63,737 bases of DNA. It comes from Astrothelium macrocarpum. Taxonomy: Eukaryota > Ascomycota > Dothideomycetes > Trypetheliales > Trypetheliaceae. Where the stretch lies: assembly GCA_021030915.1 (NCBI GenBank), contig JAGEMR010000158.1, forward strand, positions 1-63,737. Direction: 5' to 3'. This document shows positions 9,973-23,152 of this stretch, one piece after another; position 1 is the first letter of the stretch; every line of letters begins with the position of its first letter. The notes under the pieces are model-generated. The model had not been told where the DNA came from. It saw only the letters and a program-made list of their open reading frames with translations, and did not search any database. A program made the position numbers and the translations under genes.

Positions 9973-12900
9973 TCATTCCCACGTTGGGTCCGCCAGTACA
10001 ATGGGGATCCCCCCATCCCCCTCTGCCCCCTCCATCTCCCCCTCATCCTCCTCCTCGTCCGCCTCCTCTTCCTCCTCCAGATCCACCAGGCTCTCCCGCC
10101 TAGGGCCCTTCATCAGAGGAAGAGGGAAAGCCGAGGATCCCCCCGAGGCCAGCCCGGCCGCCACCTCCGGCTGCTGCTCGAAAAAGGGATGGGCCTTGGT
10201 GAGGGCCTTCCCCTGGCAGACGTGCCCCATCGGGGTGTTGGCGAATTCCTGGCCCTTCCGCCGCATCGCCAGCCACTGCTGCATCAGCTGCAGCGGCTTG
10301 CTGGCGATCGGGGAAGGGGCCCCCAACGACCCCGTGACGCCTGCCGCGGCCGTCTCGTCCGAGACGGAGGGGGATTCGCCGGCAGGCGTCGGGCTCCCCA
10401 GGTACTGGCGTACCCCCTGGTATTCTTCCCAGCCAAAATACAGGCGCCCGGCGAACAGGCCTAGCTCGATCTGAAGCCATGCTGGTGCTGTCCATCCCTG
10501 AGGTAGCTGGGGGATGCCGTAGAAGTCTAGCTGGTTGAAATGTAGCATTCGACGGGTGACTGGCGCTTCGTACACCAGGAGGTGTGTTTCCGCTGGCTGT
10601 GTTTGTTGAATAATGGGAATGAGGAGCTCTGCTTCTTCTGGATTGACGATTAAAGCTGTCTCCGTGACTGTGCTCCACATTATCCAATTTACTGGACGCT
10701 GAAAATTGTCGTTTTGACAGCCATATCCCAAATCGACGGTTTTGAGGAATTCCTTTGAGACATAAAATTTTGAGCTCATGGCGGCGGTAGAAACTCCATA
10801 TTTGGCACCAGTATTGGTCTTTTTGAGGGCGTAAAAGATTTGCTCGTATGCGAATGAGGCTGCGGGAAGCCTGCCGGTCGTGGTAAAGGTAATAATGTCT
10901 GCATGTAGCCCAGGAAATTTGAGTGCTTTGTAATGCGGAGGCTTTTGGACCTCTCGGACAGTCTCATGTTGGACTTCGACTTCACGTTCTTGTTCTACCT
11001 CTTGTATTACCGAAGCATTGACGGCACTACCAGTGTCTTGAAATGCCTTTTTTCGTATCTTGAGTTCATTCACCCACTTGGCTACATCTGGTGATTGGTG
11101 TTCTGGGAACACGCTAGAGCTGGAGGACTGTTTGGGCTCATAAAGCTGCGCCAATGTCTGTCGCTCTGACTGCCGTATGGATTTAATGTAGTCTTCTCGT
11201 TGGTCCGCATCTTGTAGGAAATCAGGATTGTCTAAACTTGCTTGAGTGCGACGACAGTAGTCAGCTCCTTGCGAGAAGAATAATGGTTGCAACTGTTCTA
11301 TGTTGTCACACGTCTGTGCCAAAAGCCAGTAGATGACGTCGCTAGAATCTACCCATGCTCCCTTCGGCTTGTTGGGGCGGTGATCTTTTATACTTTGTTG
11401 CACCTCACGTGAAGCAAAAAAGGCGACAGATTGAGTCGTGCCTAACTGACGCATCCGCATCGCAGCTTGCACCAATGAGTCTTTGGTAATGCCAAGTCCA
11501 AGAGTGAGTGCAGCCTTTGCATTTGGAGGTAGCTTCAAGTCTGTTCCGCGAGTATGAGCCTCGTCTAAATACACCAAGACTCCTTGTAGGTTGTCAACGA
11601 ATGGTGATGCCAAGAAAGGAATCTCGGCACGCGTATTTCTATAAAGAATCATGGCTTTGTTTTCGGAGTTGAAGTAGAGAGCTACAGGAGCATCGTCCTG
11701 CATACGGAGCCACGCCTTTGCCAGAGTTTTGTTGTCCATCTCTAGAATCTGGGCACCAGCATCAATCAGCACACGAATTCCCATTTTGCGCATCTTAAAC
11801 AAGAGCCCTTCCTCCGTGAACTGTTGGTTTGTATCGGCGATAGGCTGATAAGTCTGACATCTGGGTTGGAGGAGGTAAGTGAGGACTTCGGCATTGATAT
11901 GAGATAGGCCAGGTAGATAGTTTTGTTTGATGACCAGTGGAAGCATAGTTTTGTTGTCATTGGTACCACTGAAACCGGTTGTTCGAGCATCACCAGCGTG
12001 TTTTGATACGATCGGAAGGTCCCAGCCTGATGCCCGCAACTTTAGTGGGAATTGCTTTGCATGCTTCGGAAAAACGAAGTTGTTCAAGAAGTATTCGATA
12101 GCCGTCATGTTTTTGCGAAGGTAATGCCAAATCTCCCTCAGTTGGGACTCATCATCAACATTTATAGCCGCCCATTCCTTCAGTGAGCCGGGCAGAGCTG
12201 GCGACTCGTGTGTCCATCGATAGTACTCGCCAGCAGGATCGTCCGATTTTCTGATCATCTCTAGACTCTGCCTCAACTGGTCAGGGTTTAGTCCTCCATA
12301 ATAGAACGATAGGCATGTGAATAGGATAGAGACATCTGGGTGTCCCCATTCGGACTGGTCTGATGGAACGCCTTTTGCGGTGAATGGAACAGCAACGGGG
12401 TCGCGGCATGGATGAACACCATACTGCACATTCCAACGCTTCTTGAGTGTGAGAAGAAGGATTCTATGGACGAGCAAACCTCGGATCAGGTATAAGATCT
12501 TTTTCGCGGCTGGATTGTTTGGCCAAAGCTGTTGCACCCGAGCGGTGAGCTCTTGAGATACTCGTCCAGAGCTTATAAATGTTTTTATGGAGTCTCTATC
12601 AGATTCGCGGAAATCTGCAAGTGGCAGAACAGGCACACGGCCTTCGCAAACGTCATCGACAATTCGACTTATGAGCGCGTCCTCTGCATCACTCCGGAGA
12701 AAATGAATGAACGGATAAGTGTCAGAGTCCATACCAATGACAACGATACTGTAGGGAAAATCATTCGTGAGATTTCGCAAGTGCCCCTTGACCAGTCGTA
12801 AAAGACTTTGGGCCGCTTCCCACCTATGTGGAAAGCCGTCCACAGATCTTTGGGAGCCCGTAGGATAGATGAGTTGCGTTTTGACCGCCAAAGTAAAGTC

Positions 12901-15900
12901 GCTTTCGTCTAGTATGTCTCTTGCATATTTTTGGAGCCAGTTCTGGATATTGATCAAGGTCGTTGCTTCGGCGATATGCTCATGCCCATCACAGAGGCGT
13001 TGCTGTCCACTCAGTGAAAAAGACATGACATGCTCTGGAAGGGTGATGAGAATACCGCGGGAACCCATGATCCTCTTGTGAACATCCAAGTATGTTTGGA
13101 TATTGGCTTTTGTTGTTAGAGTTTTCCGAGAGAAGGGAATGTGTTTGAGTTCTCGGCCAAGGAGGCCCCCAAGGCGACTATGTAAGAGCTGCGCGGTCTG
13201 AAGTAGGAGAGCTCGCGGGACGCATACTCGAACTAGGTGTTTAGTGTCTGCCAACAACGCCGCAACCATTGGCATAATTACAGAAGTCTTGCCTTGCCCC
13301 ATGTTCATTTGTAGGACGGAGTTCTGTCCTGAAGCGGGAAACGCAGTCGCTTTGGCAACATCTACTTGATTCTCACGAATCAAGATGTTCGATTCGATTT
13401 CCAACAAAAGCCAATCGGGGTACTCCTCAGGCATCCAGTTGGTATGCCCATTATTTTGCAGTTCCTGGGCTGCTTGATCGGATTTGTTTTTCACAAATCC
13501 GTCTTGGATTCTAAGAATCCGTTGCAGCCCAGTGATTGACACTGCAAAATCAATGAGGCACCCTTGGATGCCTTTTGGCAGCTTGAAGAACGAAGCGGAC
13601 CGTAGATGCGTGAGGGTGGCCGCGACATTTGTGCTTGGCCACAGGCCACCCTCTTTCAACCAACGCATCTGGGCATCAGGACCGTCAACAGCCTCACGGA
13701 GTCTTCCGTGGTATGACGAGACAGCTATATTGGCCTGCGATATCTGATGCATCAGATCGTTGTTGAATACTGGCGAATTCTGCGTGGGGGGTGCCGCGAG
13801 ACTTTTCAGCGCTTTTATGCTTTGTAGCAGATCTTTGCCGTAATTTTGCCGCACTACGGATTCCGACTTCGAAAATCGTTGGATGATGCGCTCTAGCTCT
13901 TGGACCTCATGGCTCACTCGATGGGGATATTGTGCTGCTCCGGGCTGTATTCTGCCTTTTTGATCACCCGACTTGCGGTAACCCCCAGTCTGATAGTGGG
14001 GTTTGTGTGGTATCGTGGAAAGAACAGGTTGAGAGCGAAACAGTTGAGCTAGTGTAGGTACTCCGAAGCTTTGGCATCGATGGGCCAGCAGCCTGTCGTC
14101 ATCACTTTGAGTCGCAATTTCGAGTAATGCAGTTTCTCCCTGGTGTTGATTGAGGACAATTTGAACCCTTTCGATCCACTTTGACAACTCAAAATTCTGA
14201 TAGATCCTCAGCCATTCGGGGTAGATGACCTTCATGGCTTCGTCAACGTTGACCTTGACGTTGCGATTGAAATCAGTGATCGAAGGTTTTTGACAGGGCC
14301 ACTGTTGAAGCAAATATTGCGCCAAAGTTTTGCAATCATTCTCGACTTCTTGCTTCCAGGCTCTTTCTCTTGCCTCGAGTACCTTGTGCTGCTTTGCGGT
14401 CAAATAGGAGAATTCCTCACGTAAATCACCGCTATAAGGGAAGCCGTACGGGCGAATTAGTTGTAGCAAGTAATCCTGCCATGGCGCTTGGTTGTGTCGG
14501 AAGGAAATAAAGGAGGACCATTGGGGGAGTGGGATATCCTTGAACTCAGCAAAGATAGCATATGCAATAAGTGTATGTAGGACATTGATGTCGATGTCGT
14601 TGCAAAAACATAGAATGGACAAGAGAAACATGAGGGAATGAGTGTCTTGTTGATCAGATTCACGACACAGGCAAACCAGTCTTCCCCATTCAAGAGGCAG
14701 ATTTGTTTTTAGCTGGTCAGTGATGAGGACACTGTTATAAATATGGTCAAAGCCACCGATGTTGGGCCAATTTTGGAGAATGCCAGCCAGGTCTGTTGGC
14801 AATGGAAGATTTGATGGCCGCCAAAGTATAGCTCCTGCAATCCTCTTCACACCTTCGGTCTTTTTAGTATACTCCCTTCTATTGCGTCGGTCGCGTGGCT
14901 TGTAGATGTAGTTGTAATCCTTGTCTTGACTGTATTCCAGAATTGGTCTCTCGAGTACTGAGCGACGCAAAAGTCCACGGTTGTGTAGGTACTGATCGGG
15001 ATTGTTTCCTATTTGCCGAGTGACTGACTCGCTGTCCAAGGTGAAAGAAGCCAGTTGCTCTGACTTTGCTGTGATATTCTGGACGATCGGCAAGAAGGCG
15101 TCGTGCTGTATGGTTGTTGTCAGATCATCATTCCAACGAACTTTTTGCATTCTCTTGATCTCTTGTGGATAGTAATCTCGATGTACTGTGAGACTTGCAA
15201 TTTGCGCAAGTACATCAAAAGCTGCACTTGAGAGAGGGGCCCACGGCTGGCATAATCCCGACTGCAGAGATTGAATTGCCTCCTCTGTGCCAGTGTGACC
15301 AGTCAGAGCATCTGGCACCACAAAAGAGGTGCACGCGTGTAGAAGAGCTTTGAGATAAAGGAGCTTCGGCTCTGCAACACAATCGATTCGTCCTAGGAGG
15401 TCATTGATCACATACCGGCCATAACCTGTACGAGCTTCAGTGATAACTACATTCACTGCCATGTGAATTCCTGATCGATGCTTGGTTATTTCCCCAAAAG
15501 GAACTAGGATATTGCGCTTTTGCGGATTTGTCGGATCTCGTAATACAAGTTTACTGGATAGCCCATACCAAGTTCCAGCGTCCTGGTTGGGATCTATCTC
15601 TTGTTGTAACTCGAGCGATTCCAAAAGGCCCTGCTTATTCACCTTGAAGGAGAGATCCAGTCGACGTAAAAATACCCATATCGATTCATCGAAAGTCCGA
15701 ACCAACTCAAGATAGGAGCGGTGTTCGAAGAACACAAACGTGTTCGCAATGAGGTTGAAAAGCTGACAATTAGGGCTTACTAGGAAGTCCCTTCTTCGCT
15801 TGGCCTGACGAGTAGGAAAGTTGAGCCGCCAATTGTCTACCCTACGCTTCCAAGGTTCAGCTTGTGGGCGAATCTCTATCTCACCAGTGGCAATATTGAG

Positions 15901-18900
15901 CCAATGATGGTGATCATCGATCAGGGAGCGAGGTAGATCAGAATTTTCAGGGTTTCCGAATTTTTCTCGTGGAATCAGCTCAAAAATGGAGTTTTCCAAG
16001 CAAGCTCGTACAATCGTGATCCGATTTCGATATCCTATATGAATTTGATGGCCCTGTATCTGAACAGCCAGCATGTGAGACATTCCTGACATACCACTTG
16101 GGTAAGTATAGAAGCTCTGGTCCCCAAACAGTTGTTTCACTGAAACAGACTCGATATGTTCCACAGGCAGATTGCCCGGTGGCTCACCATTGACGAGTAG
16201 CCGGCCTTCAAGAAGATGATAATGGAGAGCCTGCTGGATTGAATGCGATGAAGGCTCCACAATTGTCTCCATCCACCAATCATTTGGGCTCTCAAGTATT
16301 CGCGGCGTCGAGTAAACTCTTGGAGGCGCACCTTCTGGTTGCGGCCATATCGATTCAATTGCTTTTATAAGAGCAGAAGGGTCAGCTTCAATGGAGGATT
16401 GTATCAAACTTCTCATTCGATAAATCATCTTGAAGTCGCGTATCAGGGCGTGCTTCAAGCTTTTGCGCATATCCCGGGGATTTCCAGCCAGATTGTTGTA
16501 GAGTATGATCGAACATGTTACAAGGGACTCAAGCTCAACAGAGGCCAGTTCCCGGTTGAGCTCGGAGAATACACTCAAAGTGCGTTTACAGAGTAAGGAT
16601 GCCATCACGAGATATCTCGAGTAGCTGCGAGAGGCTTGCACATTTCGAGCATTCTGAACTTCTAAACGCAACTCGACTGTCCATTGAAAAGTGATACGGC
16701 GTATCTTCTCCAGTAAGTCGCGGACTTTACCATAGATTGACTCGTTCAATAGGAGAGCAAGCGAGCAAAGTCGAAGGCTGAGAGTAATCAACATGTCCAT
16801 ACAATTCGTTTCTCGCCAATTGGTTGCGATATCGCTAACACGCTTCTCGAGCAACTGTAGAAGCCTCTCACAAAATATGTTGTCCTGGAAGAAGGTATGT
16901 ATAGTTCGAAGGCGTCGACCTTGATGATCTTGAGGGAGTCCTGGTTCCATTGTAGTGCCACAACCATCAGAATTGTCTCCAGAAAAGGACAGTTGAGGAC
17001 CGGCTTGACTCGAGAGATACTCAAACAACATGGCAATTGATTCATTGCTAAAATTCAAGTTTGAAGAATCCAACTCTGCAAGCATTAATGGCCAGCGACA
17101 ATTGATTCCTGAGAAAACAGCCTGAAATGCAGTGAATTCATGTACATTCGATGAAGATGGACAGTCGGCCTGGCTTGCAACAATGGCATATGACGATGGC
17201 TCATTTGCAACCATTGTAAAGTTTGAAGATTCATTGACAAAAGCAAACGGAGAATTATCTGGAAGGATCAATCGACAGTGATGCCGGAAACTTGGACCTG
17301 CAGACAGACTTCCAGACCAAAGACCTGTCGAGCCGGAATGATAGAAAATCTTGAGTCCACTGGGTTTGAAAACTTCAGAACAATCCACTGGGAAGCTGAT
17401 TTCGGCGTAGTGTGTCATTAGAAAGGGCTTTGTCCTTGAAGCCAGCGAGACATCACATGTTTGAGAGGTCTTGAACTTGGAAAGCGGACCATATTCCTGA
17501 ATTCTGACATGTGGTGGTCGTAGTGCAGGTTGATCCTCGTAACCCAAAGTAGACAAGATCTGCCAAGTAATATCGCGGTAGAGTGCAAATATTTTGGGAC
17601 AAGCGAGTTCGAAAATCACGGCTCTCAGATGGTTCTCGTTTTCTGGTAGAGGATGTTCATAGGCAGTGATCCTCATTCGCCTAGCTTGGCGCTCCAAATA
17701 GCACCTGTGGCATTTGACTCGGTCGTGAACAGGGAAGCCAGTGTTGTCGTCTATAGTATCGTTACAAGGTGTTGAGGCCGCTCGATTCATCAAGTCCTCG
17801 TATTGAGTGCTCAACCTCTGCCATTCTTCTTCCTTTCTGGCCCTGGCTGCAAGAGCTTCGTGTTCTATCTCGTCCTGGATCTCTATGAAAATTTTTGAAT
17901 CCGATGACTCATTGAAGTATCTTTCAGCAAAACAGCCTTTGCAAGGATCATGAAATATATTCATTCGCGTGTAGCCAGAACTTTCATGACGATGTGTAAG
18001 GTAATCTTGAACGTCTTGCAGACGACACATGTCTTTAAACAGGGGCACTTGTAAGCAGTCGAGAATTTCAGGCGGAAATGCTGGATTGAAGTCTTTCAGC
18101 AAGGGATAGCACAGAGTCGCGTATTGATCCATCTGCATCCACAATTCTAGGGTTGTCAAGAGCATGATGCTTTTTTGTTCTGGATTAGCCTCGTAGGCGC
18201 CTGTTCGGAAAGCCTGGTGAAGATAGGTCTTTGTTTTGGCGGCGGCTTCCATGAAGCTGTCCACTCCGCTGTGGTCAAGCATGAGACTCCCTTCGGCCTC
18301 AATTTCTAACTGTGACAGACGCGCATGGGTATTTACAAATTCAGAACGAGCTGTAGATGCCGACAATTGTGAATTATAATTGTAGGACCATGTAGAAGAG
18401 GCCTGATGGCGAAAAGGTTGATCAAGTACACTCCCGATGTAGTTTTGGCTGTTCCAAAGAGGCAACGAATAATCTGAGAGCCGCGTTCGTTGCGGAAGTT
18501 GCGGGACCGGCCGAGCCTGGCCTTTCTTGAATTCCTCCCAGCGGGCTTTGACGTACCGATCCGCTTCTTGGACAGATTTGTGAAAATAGCCGATAGATGT
18601 GTCTAGGATTTTGTAATAGTCATACTGTGCCGAGTTGCGCTCTGTCTCTCTTCTGGCTTCTAGCTTAGCCAAGCGCCGACAAAGCTTGGTTTTTAGCCAA
18701 GACACGGATTCGGGCGCAAAATTCTGCGCGACAGTATCTTCGAGAAGCTGAGAGTGAATCAAACACATCAAAACTTTGTAGCAAACATGTCCATTTTCAT
18801 CGCCGAAGAGATTGTAACATTGTCGTTGCAGGCCAACACGTAGAACCAACCATAGCGGACATCGACGCCATGGACTTAATGCACCATCAGCCCAGCATAC

Positions 18901-19644
18901 ATCGTCTCGCACGCGCTTTCGAAATCTTGGTGGAAAAGCTGGCTGTCCAAGAGCATCAAGCAAAGAAACAAACATTTGTGAGATGAAGGCTGGGTCAACA
19001 GTGTCCCGAAGTTCGAAGTTAGCCATGTCCGCTTTGTGTGCGCGTGCAGCAAATTGTTTGATAGACTCCGTGCTTGCTTGCTCGAGAAAGGCGGACATGT
19101 TCTCTTGAAAAGAACTAGAGAATTCTGTAGATGGGAGAAAGACCGAGCTTCCTGGAAAATCCCATTGGAGAGCGCGTTTGGAAGTTAGCACTGACTCAGA
19201 GTTGGCGGCTGCCTCGAAAACCTCCACAAGATATCCTTCTGGCTCTTGCGGTGTACTGCATACGAAGTTTAGTTGGAGATCAATTAAGCATGACAGTGGA
19301 TATCACAGAACGCAGATTGCTTACCCTTTTTGCTTGGTTATGAGTATACCAGCATTTTGTTGGCTCACGTGGAGTATCAGTGTTTCGTTAGGCCGTGACT
19401 CTGACAGTGCAGAGAGAAGAGCTCCTTTGTTGATTTTCTGGTTGTAGTTTACGCGTCGAGCGGTCTCAAGAGAGCGCCGAATCGTATCCCACAGGGCATA
19501 TTGCTGGCTATCAGACTTATCTCTTAAGATACGGCAAGAGCTGACAAGTCGTGCCATGAGATCGAGTTCAGTATCACGGAGTTTCGGGTCATGCCTGCTG
19601 GGCAAACGGGGAGGCAGAACGACATGGTTGTAAATTGACTCCAT
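9973..19644 (-). CDS. Giant DUF6606-DUF3638-DUF3645 ATPase-like protein
   Basis: Very large cytosolic-looking protein, 3200 aa, in two exons: 19644-19325 and 19255-9973. The 69-nt intron (GTAAGC...ATGCAG) joins ...ILITKQKG to TPQEPEGYLVEVFEAA. The start MESIYNHVVLPPRLP matches the DUF6606 N-terminus. A Walker A-like motif, NMGQGKTSVIMP, lies near residue 2090 (DUF3638). A DEAH-type motif, YLDEAHTRGTDLKLPP, lies near residue 2670 (DUF3645), followed by AAMRMRQLGTTQS. Together these look like a nucleotide-driven superfamily-2-like engine, although the canonical helicase motif set is not obvious to me. The C-terminus is an acidic Glu-rich tail. Members are widespread in filamentous fungi, usually over 3000 aa, and some annotation systems place them near ubiquitin-related proteins; I know of no biochemical proof. 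The single uninterrupted 9.3-kb exon shows strong purifying selection. It is divergent from the SDR gene across a 1.66-kb gap. Confidence 0.85.
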
Positions 19645-21306
19645 CTTTGCAAGTTGGTCGAACAGATTCGGCGATCATGAACAGAAGTCTGAAAAGTGGT
19701 AGGGAGTAGGAAAGAAAAGTTTGCGGGAAGTAAACAACACCAGTCATGCAAGTAAACAAGTCTCGGGTTGCAGAGAGATAGCAAGAAGCAGGAGAAGGTT
19801 GTTGCTGCGCAAAAGATGCCAAGTGAAGGGTGGTAGTAAGTGAACGGTCGTGCCGTGGAGCTACGTGAAGCGCAGGCCAAAAAAAAGCCACTTCGCGTGT
19901 GCTAGACGCGTCTCACCATAACTGCGATTCACATTATATCGATGCAAACATGACTCAGATCGCAAGTGGATCGACCGGGCGACAAACAAGTACACAAAGC
20001 CCGTCTTCACTTGTAGCGGTTGCTTCCCTACCGTGTGGAAGCATTGAACACCCTTCCATGCTTATCGTAGGTGTGATCTGGAAGGTTTTAGAGTGATCTC
20101 ATGTTTGTTGCTAGTATGGAAAGAAAAATTTGATGTTGTTCCGTAGTGAGGACCGTGTGTCCGTAGATGGGTAGCTTTTCAAAGGACCAGACGGAGTTGA
20201 CTGCAAGTTGCCGCACGCTTACCATTTTTCAACGGCAAACGCTTATCCTGCACCCAACGTCCGCAAAGGAGTTTCAATGATGAAGGCATTGGGACCTTTG
20301 TACCTACGAATGTTGTGGTAGATTTCTGGGGAGAGGTCAAAGTCGGCTCAGTGCCAGTACGACACCGCAGCATAGTTGATGTCGTTCTTCACGTTATCGA
20401 GACGATTTTCTCGAAAATGTTCAAGCGCGTTTGATTGGTAAAAGGTGAGCGTAGAAAGCAATGTCGTGATGAAAGAGACGACATGTCGTTAAGGGGTGAG
20501 TGGATCCTTCCTTAACTCAATGAGGCTACTGAAATCTTCTAGCGTACAAGGGGGTACTAAGCACCCAGATGCAAAACTTTATAGTATGACGAGGTTATCA
20601 TCATACAAGGCGTCTAACATGTACTCGATGGAGTTATTCTCCCATTCTGCCGTTACCTAGACTGTAAGATCAGTCAGTTCTCTCATTGAAATGACCAACG
20701 CTTTCTCAACCGTGTCCCAAACGGCCCAAATCCACATTCCTAAGCAGAGTACAAAAAGGACCTTGATCAAGTCTCGGTCTGAGCTGGCAAAACTCAAATC
20801 CGCGAACTTTTGCAAGTCATTCGACTCCACATAACCCCAACACACCCACTTTGCATGACTTGCAAGGCATGCATTTCAGCCCATCCTTATCAAGCTCATA
20901 TGCAAGGATTAATGTTCAGGCCGACCTGCAGGATCAAATAATGTCCGTACAAACAAAGTACGGCAGGGTGCGCCCCCAGCCGGATCACCTCTTCAAATTC
21001 TATTCCAGAGCCTTGCTTTGAAACAGCATGAAGCGGACCTATAGGATTTTGCTCCACCTGTACGCATTGTCCGCTGATCCGAACACGAGGGAAGCAGTTA
21101 TCTGAAAAGAATAGCCGAGACCGCTGTAACATTATTGAATATTGCATAATAATACAATGTAAATTTTGGTCCATATCGATAGAAGGACGGAACAAAAGCA
21201 TATCGCTTTGGGTTTTGGATCCTTTGCGTAGACAACTGCTTCAAAAACAAAATTCTCCGGAACTTCTCGAGCCAGAGAATTATATTGATTCTAGCAAGAA
21301 TTCGCC
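19645..21306. other. 1.66-kb divergent intergenic region
   Basis: Lies between the starts of the giant gene (minus) and the SDR (plus) and should hold both promoters. Open frames up to about 118 codons are present, but none shows conserved motifs. A minus-strand frame at 20896-21201 (101 codons) is the least shadow-like; I cannot support it as a gene. Confidence 0.5.
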
Positions 21307-22592
21307 ATGGATCTACTCAGAAAAGAAAACAAATCGGCCCTTGTATTTGATGCTTCGGGCGTCTCTGGATGGGGTGTAGTCAATGAGTTGATTCGAAGTC
21401 TACCAGAAGGCCTTTGGAAGCAAATCCATGCTCTAACAAATCGGCCATTGAGGATGGAAGATTCGCTATGGCCTAGTGATTCAAGGCTTAATGTTGTGTC
21501 TGGCATTGACCTTCTAGAACAATCCGAGGAAGACCTTGAACGCAGATTGAAAGACAAAGTCAAAGAAATTGAATGCGTGACACATGTATACTACTGTGGT
21601 ACGTAAACTGAACAGCATTTCATGATTTGTTATCTGCTTTGGATATTACTTGACTGCCTGAACAGCTGAAGCGTCATTGCTGATCACTTGTAGTATACAA
21701 AGAATCTGTAGACGAGGAGCGAGAGACGAGAGATGCCGTTTCCATGTTTCAGAACGCTATTACGGCGATGCACTGTCTGAGTCCCAACCTTGAGTTCGTG
21801 GTGCTCCAAACCGGGTTCATGATGTACAGATGTCATCACCTTGACAATCGCCCAATCGATCACATCCATGTCCCCCTCTCAGAAGATATACCTGGGTTGA
21901 GATTTCCCACCATATTCCAGCACTATTATCACCTGCAATTGGAATGGATCGAAGAATATGCTCAAGACAAATCTTGGACCTGGTGTGAGACTCGACCGGA
22001 TGTGATTGTGGGTTTTGTTCCAAACGGAGGCTACACTTCTCTTGCCAACTCTTTGGGAATCTTTTTATCTTTGTTCAGGGAAATTGAAGGGCCGAATGCG
22101 CAATGTCCATTTCCTGGTTCTGAGAAAAGCTGGAAAGCAAAATCACATGACAGCTCAAGTGAAATGATTGCACGACAAGCGATCCATCTTTCTATAACAC
22201 TCCCGGTGAGTCGGAAAGGAGAGGCTTTCAATGTTGCAGATGCAAGAGAGCCGGAGACGTGGTCATCCAAGTGGCCTCAGCTATGTCAATATTTTGATCT
22301 GATTGGGACTCCGCCTACATCTGAGGAGGAGGGGACCCAAGTAAACCAGTACATTAAGACAAATCTGGGGACCTGGAAACAGATTGAAAAGAAATGCGGC
22401 TTGAAGAGCGGCATAGCAGAATCCAACTTGAAAATGCCGGGATTCGAAAACTTTCTACTGAAGCTGCTTGGTTTTGATCGGCAGTACGATATGACCAAGA
22501 TATACGAGACTGGATTTTACGAAGAATGGTCAGTGATGCAGGCTTGGGGAAGAACTTTTGACAAAATGCGAGCTGCAAAAATAATACCGTAA
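21307..22592 (+). CDS. PRISE/SirQ-like NAD(P)-dependent short-chain reductase
   Basis: Predicted extended short-chain dehydrogenase of 396 aa in two exons, 21307-21598 and 21694-22592. The 95-nt intron (GTACGT...ACTTGTAG) joins ...VTHVYYC to VYKESVDEERETRDA. The N-terminus has a Rossmann start (ALVFDASGVSGWGVVNELI) of the form seen in progesterone-5beta-reductase/iridoid-synthase-like and SirQ-type proteins. The middle segment PDVIVGFVPNGGYTSLANSL and the end WGRTFDKMRAAKIIP fit that family. Substrates in fungi are mostly unknown; some members sit in secondary-metabolite clusters, but no other cluster gene adjoins this one. It converges on the peroxiredoxin gene. Confidence 0.8.
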
Positions 22593-23152
22593 GAAGAGTG
22601 AAAGTCCAAGTTGCGTGTATGAAGTGGCATAGCTCATTTCGAAGATATTTATAAACGACCAAAAGCACTTGTGATCATTTAGCAGCTCTGTCTCCTCTTC
22701 AATGCCTGCCCAGATCCAATTATCAGTGTTCCTTTTAGATGTAGGTATGCATGCATCTGACTACTTTATCAATTTTGGGAAGAAGTATCGAGAATATCTT
22801 CAAGCAATTGTCCTCAATCCTAAGCTACGTTAGACAGACTATCTTCATCCAGCAAGAAACCGAGAAGTAACCACTTCAATGAGCCTTTTAACTTTCTAGG
22901 GATCTAGGTATAAACAAACGGCCGCCAACACCAAAGCTGAGAATTTCCAAAAGTTTCAAAGTCCACAAAAGCCTAACCGAACCGAAGCATAATGATATCG
23001 AAAGCAAAAAGTTGACAGTAAACATACGCCTTGACGGTCACTGAACTCCAGTGCTATGCATTTGCCGCACTGAGATTCCGGCGACTCCCAGAAACGCTTT
23101 TTCCCAAGCAAACGAAGCCACCCTCTCCTACAGATATCACCCTCTGCACCGA
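22593..23152. other. intergenic between convergent genes
   Basis: Shared 3' flank of the SDR and the peroxiredoxin. Contains a TATTTATAAACG stretch near 22646, possibly a 3'-end signal. No gene seen. Confidence 0.5.

Noticed and set aside
9941..10687. Plus- and minus-strand frames at the 3' end of the giant gene
   Set aside because: They overlap the conserved acidic tail of the giant protein in other frames and have no independent support.
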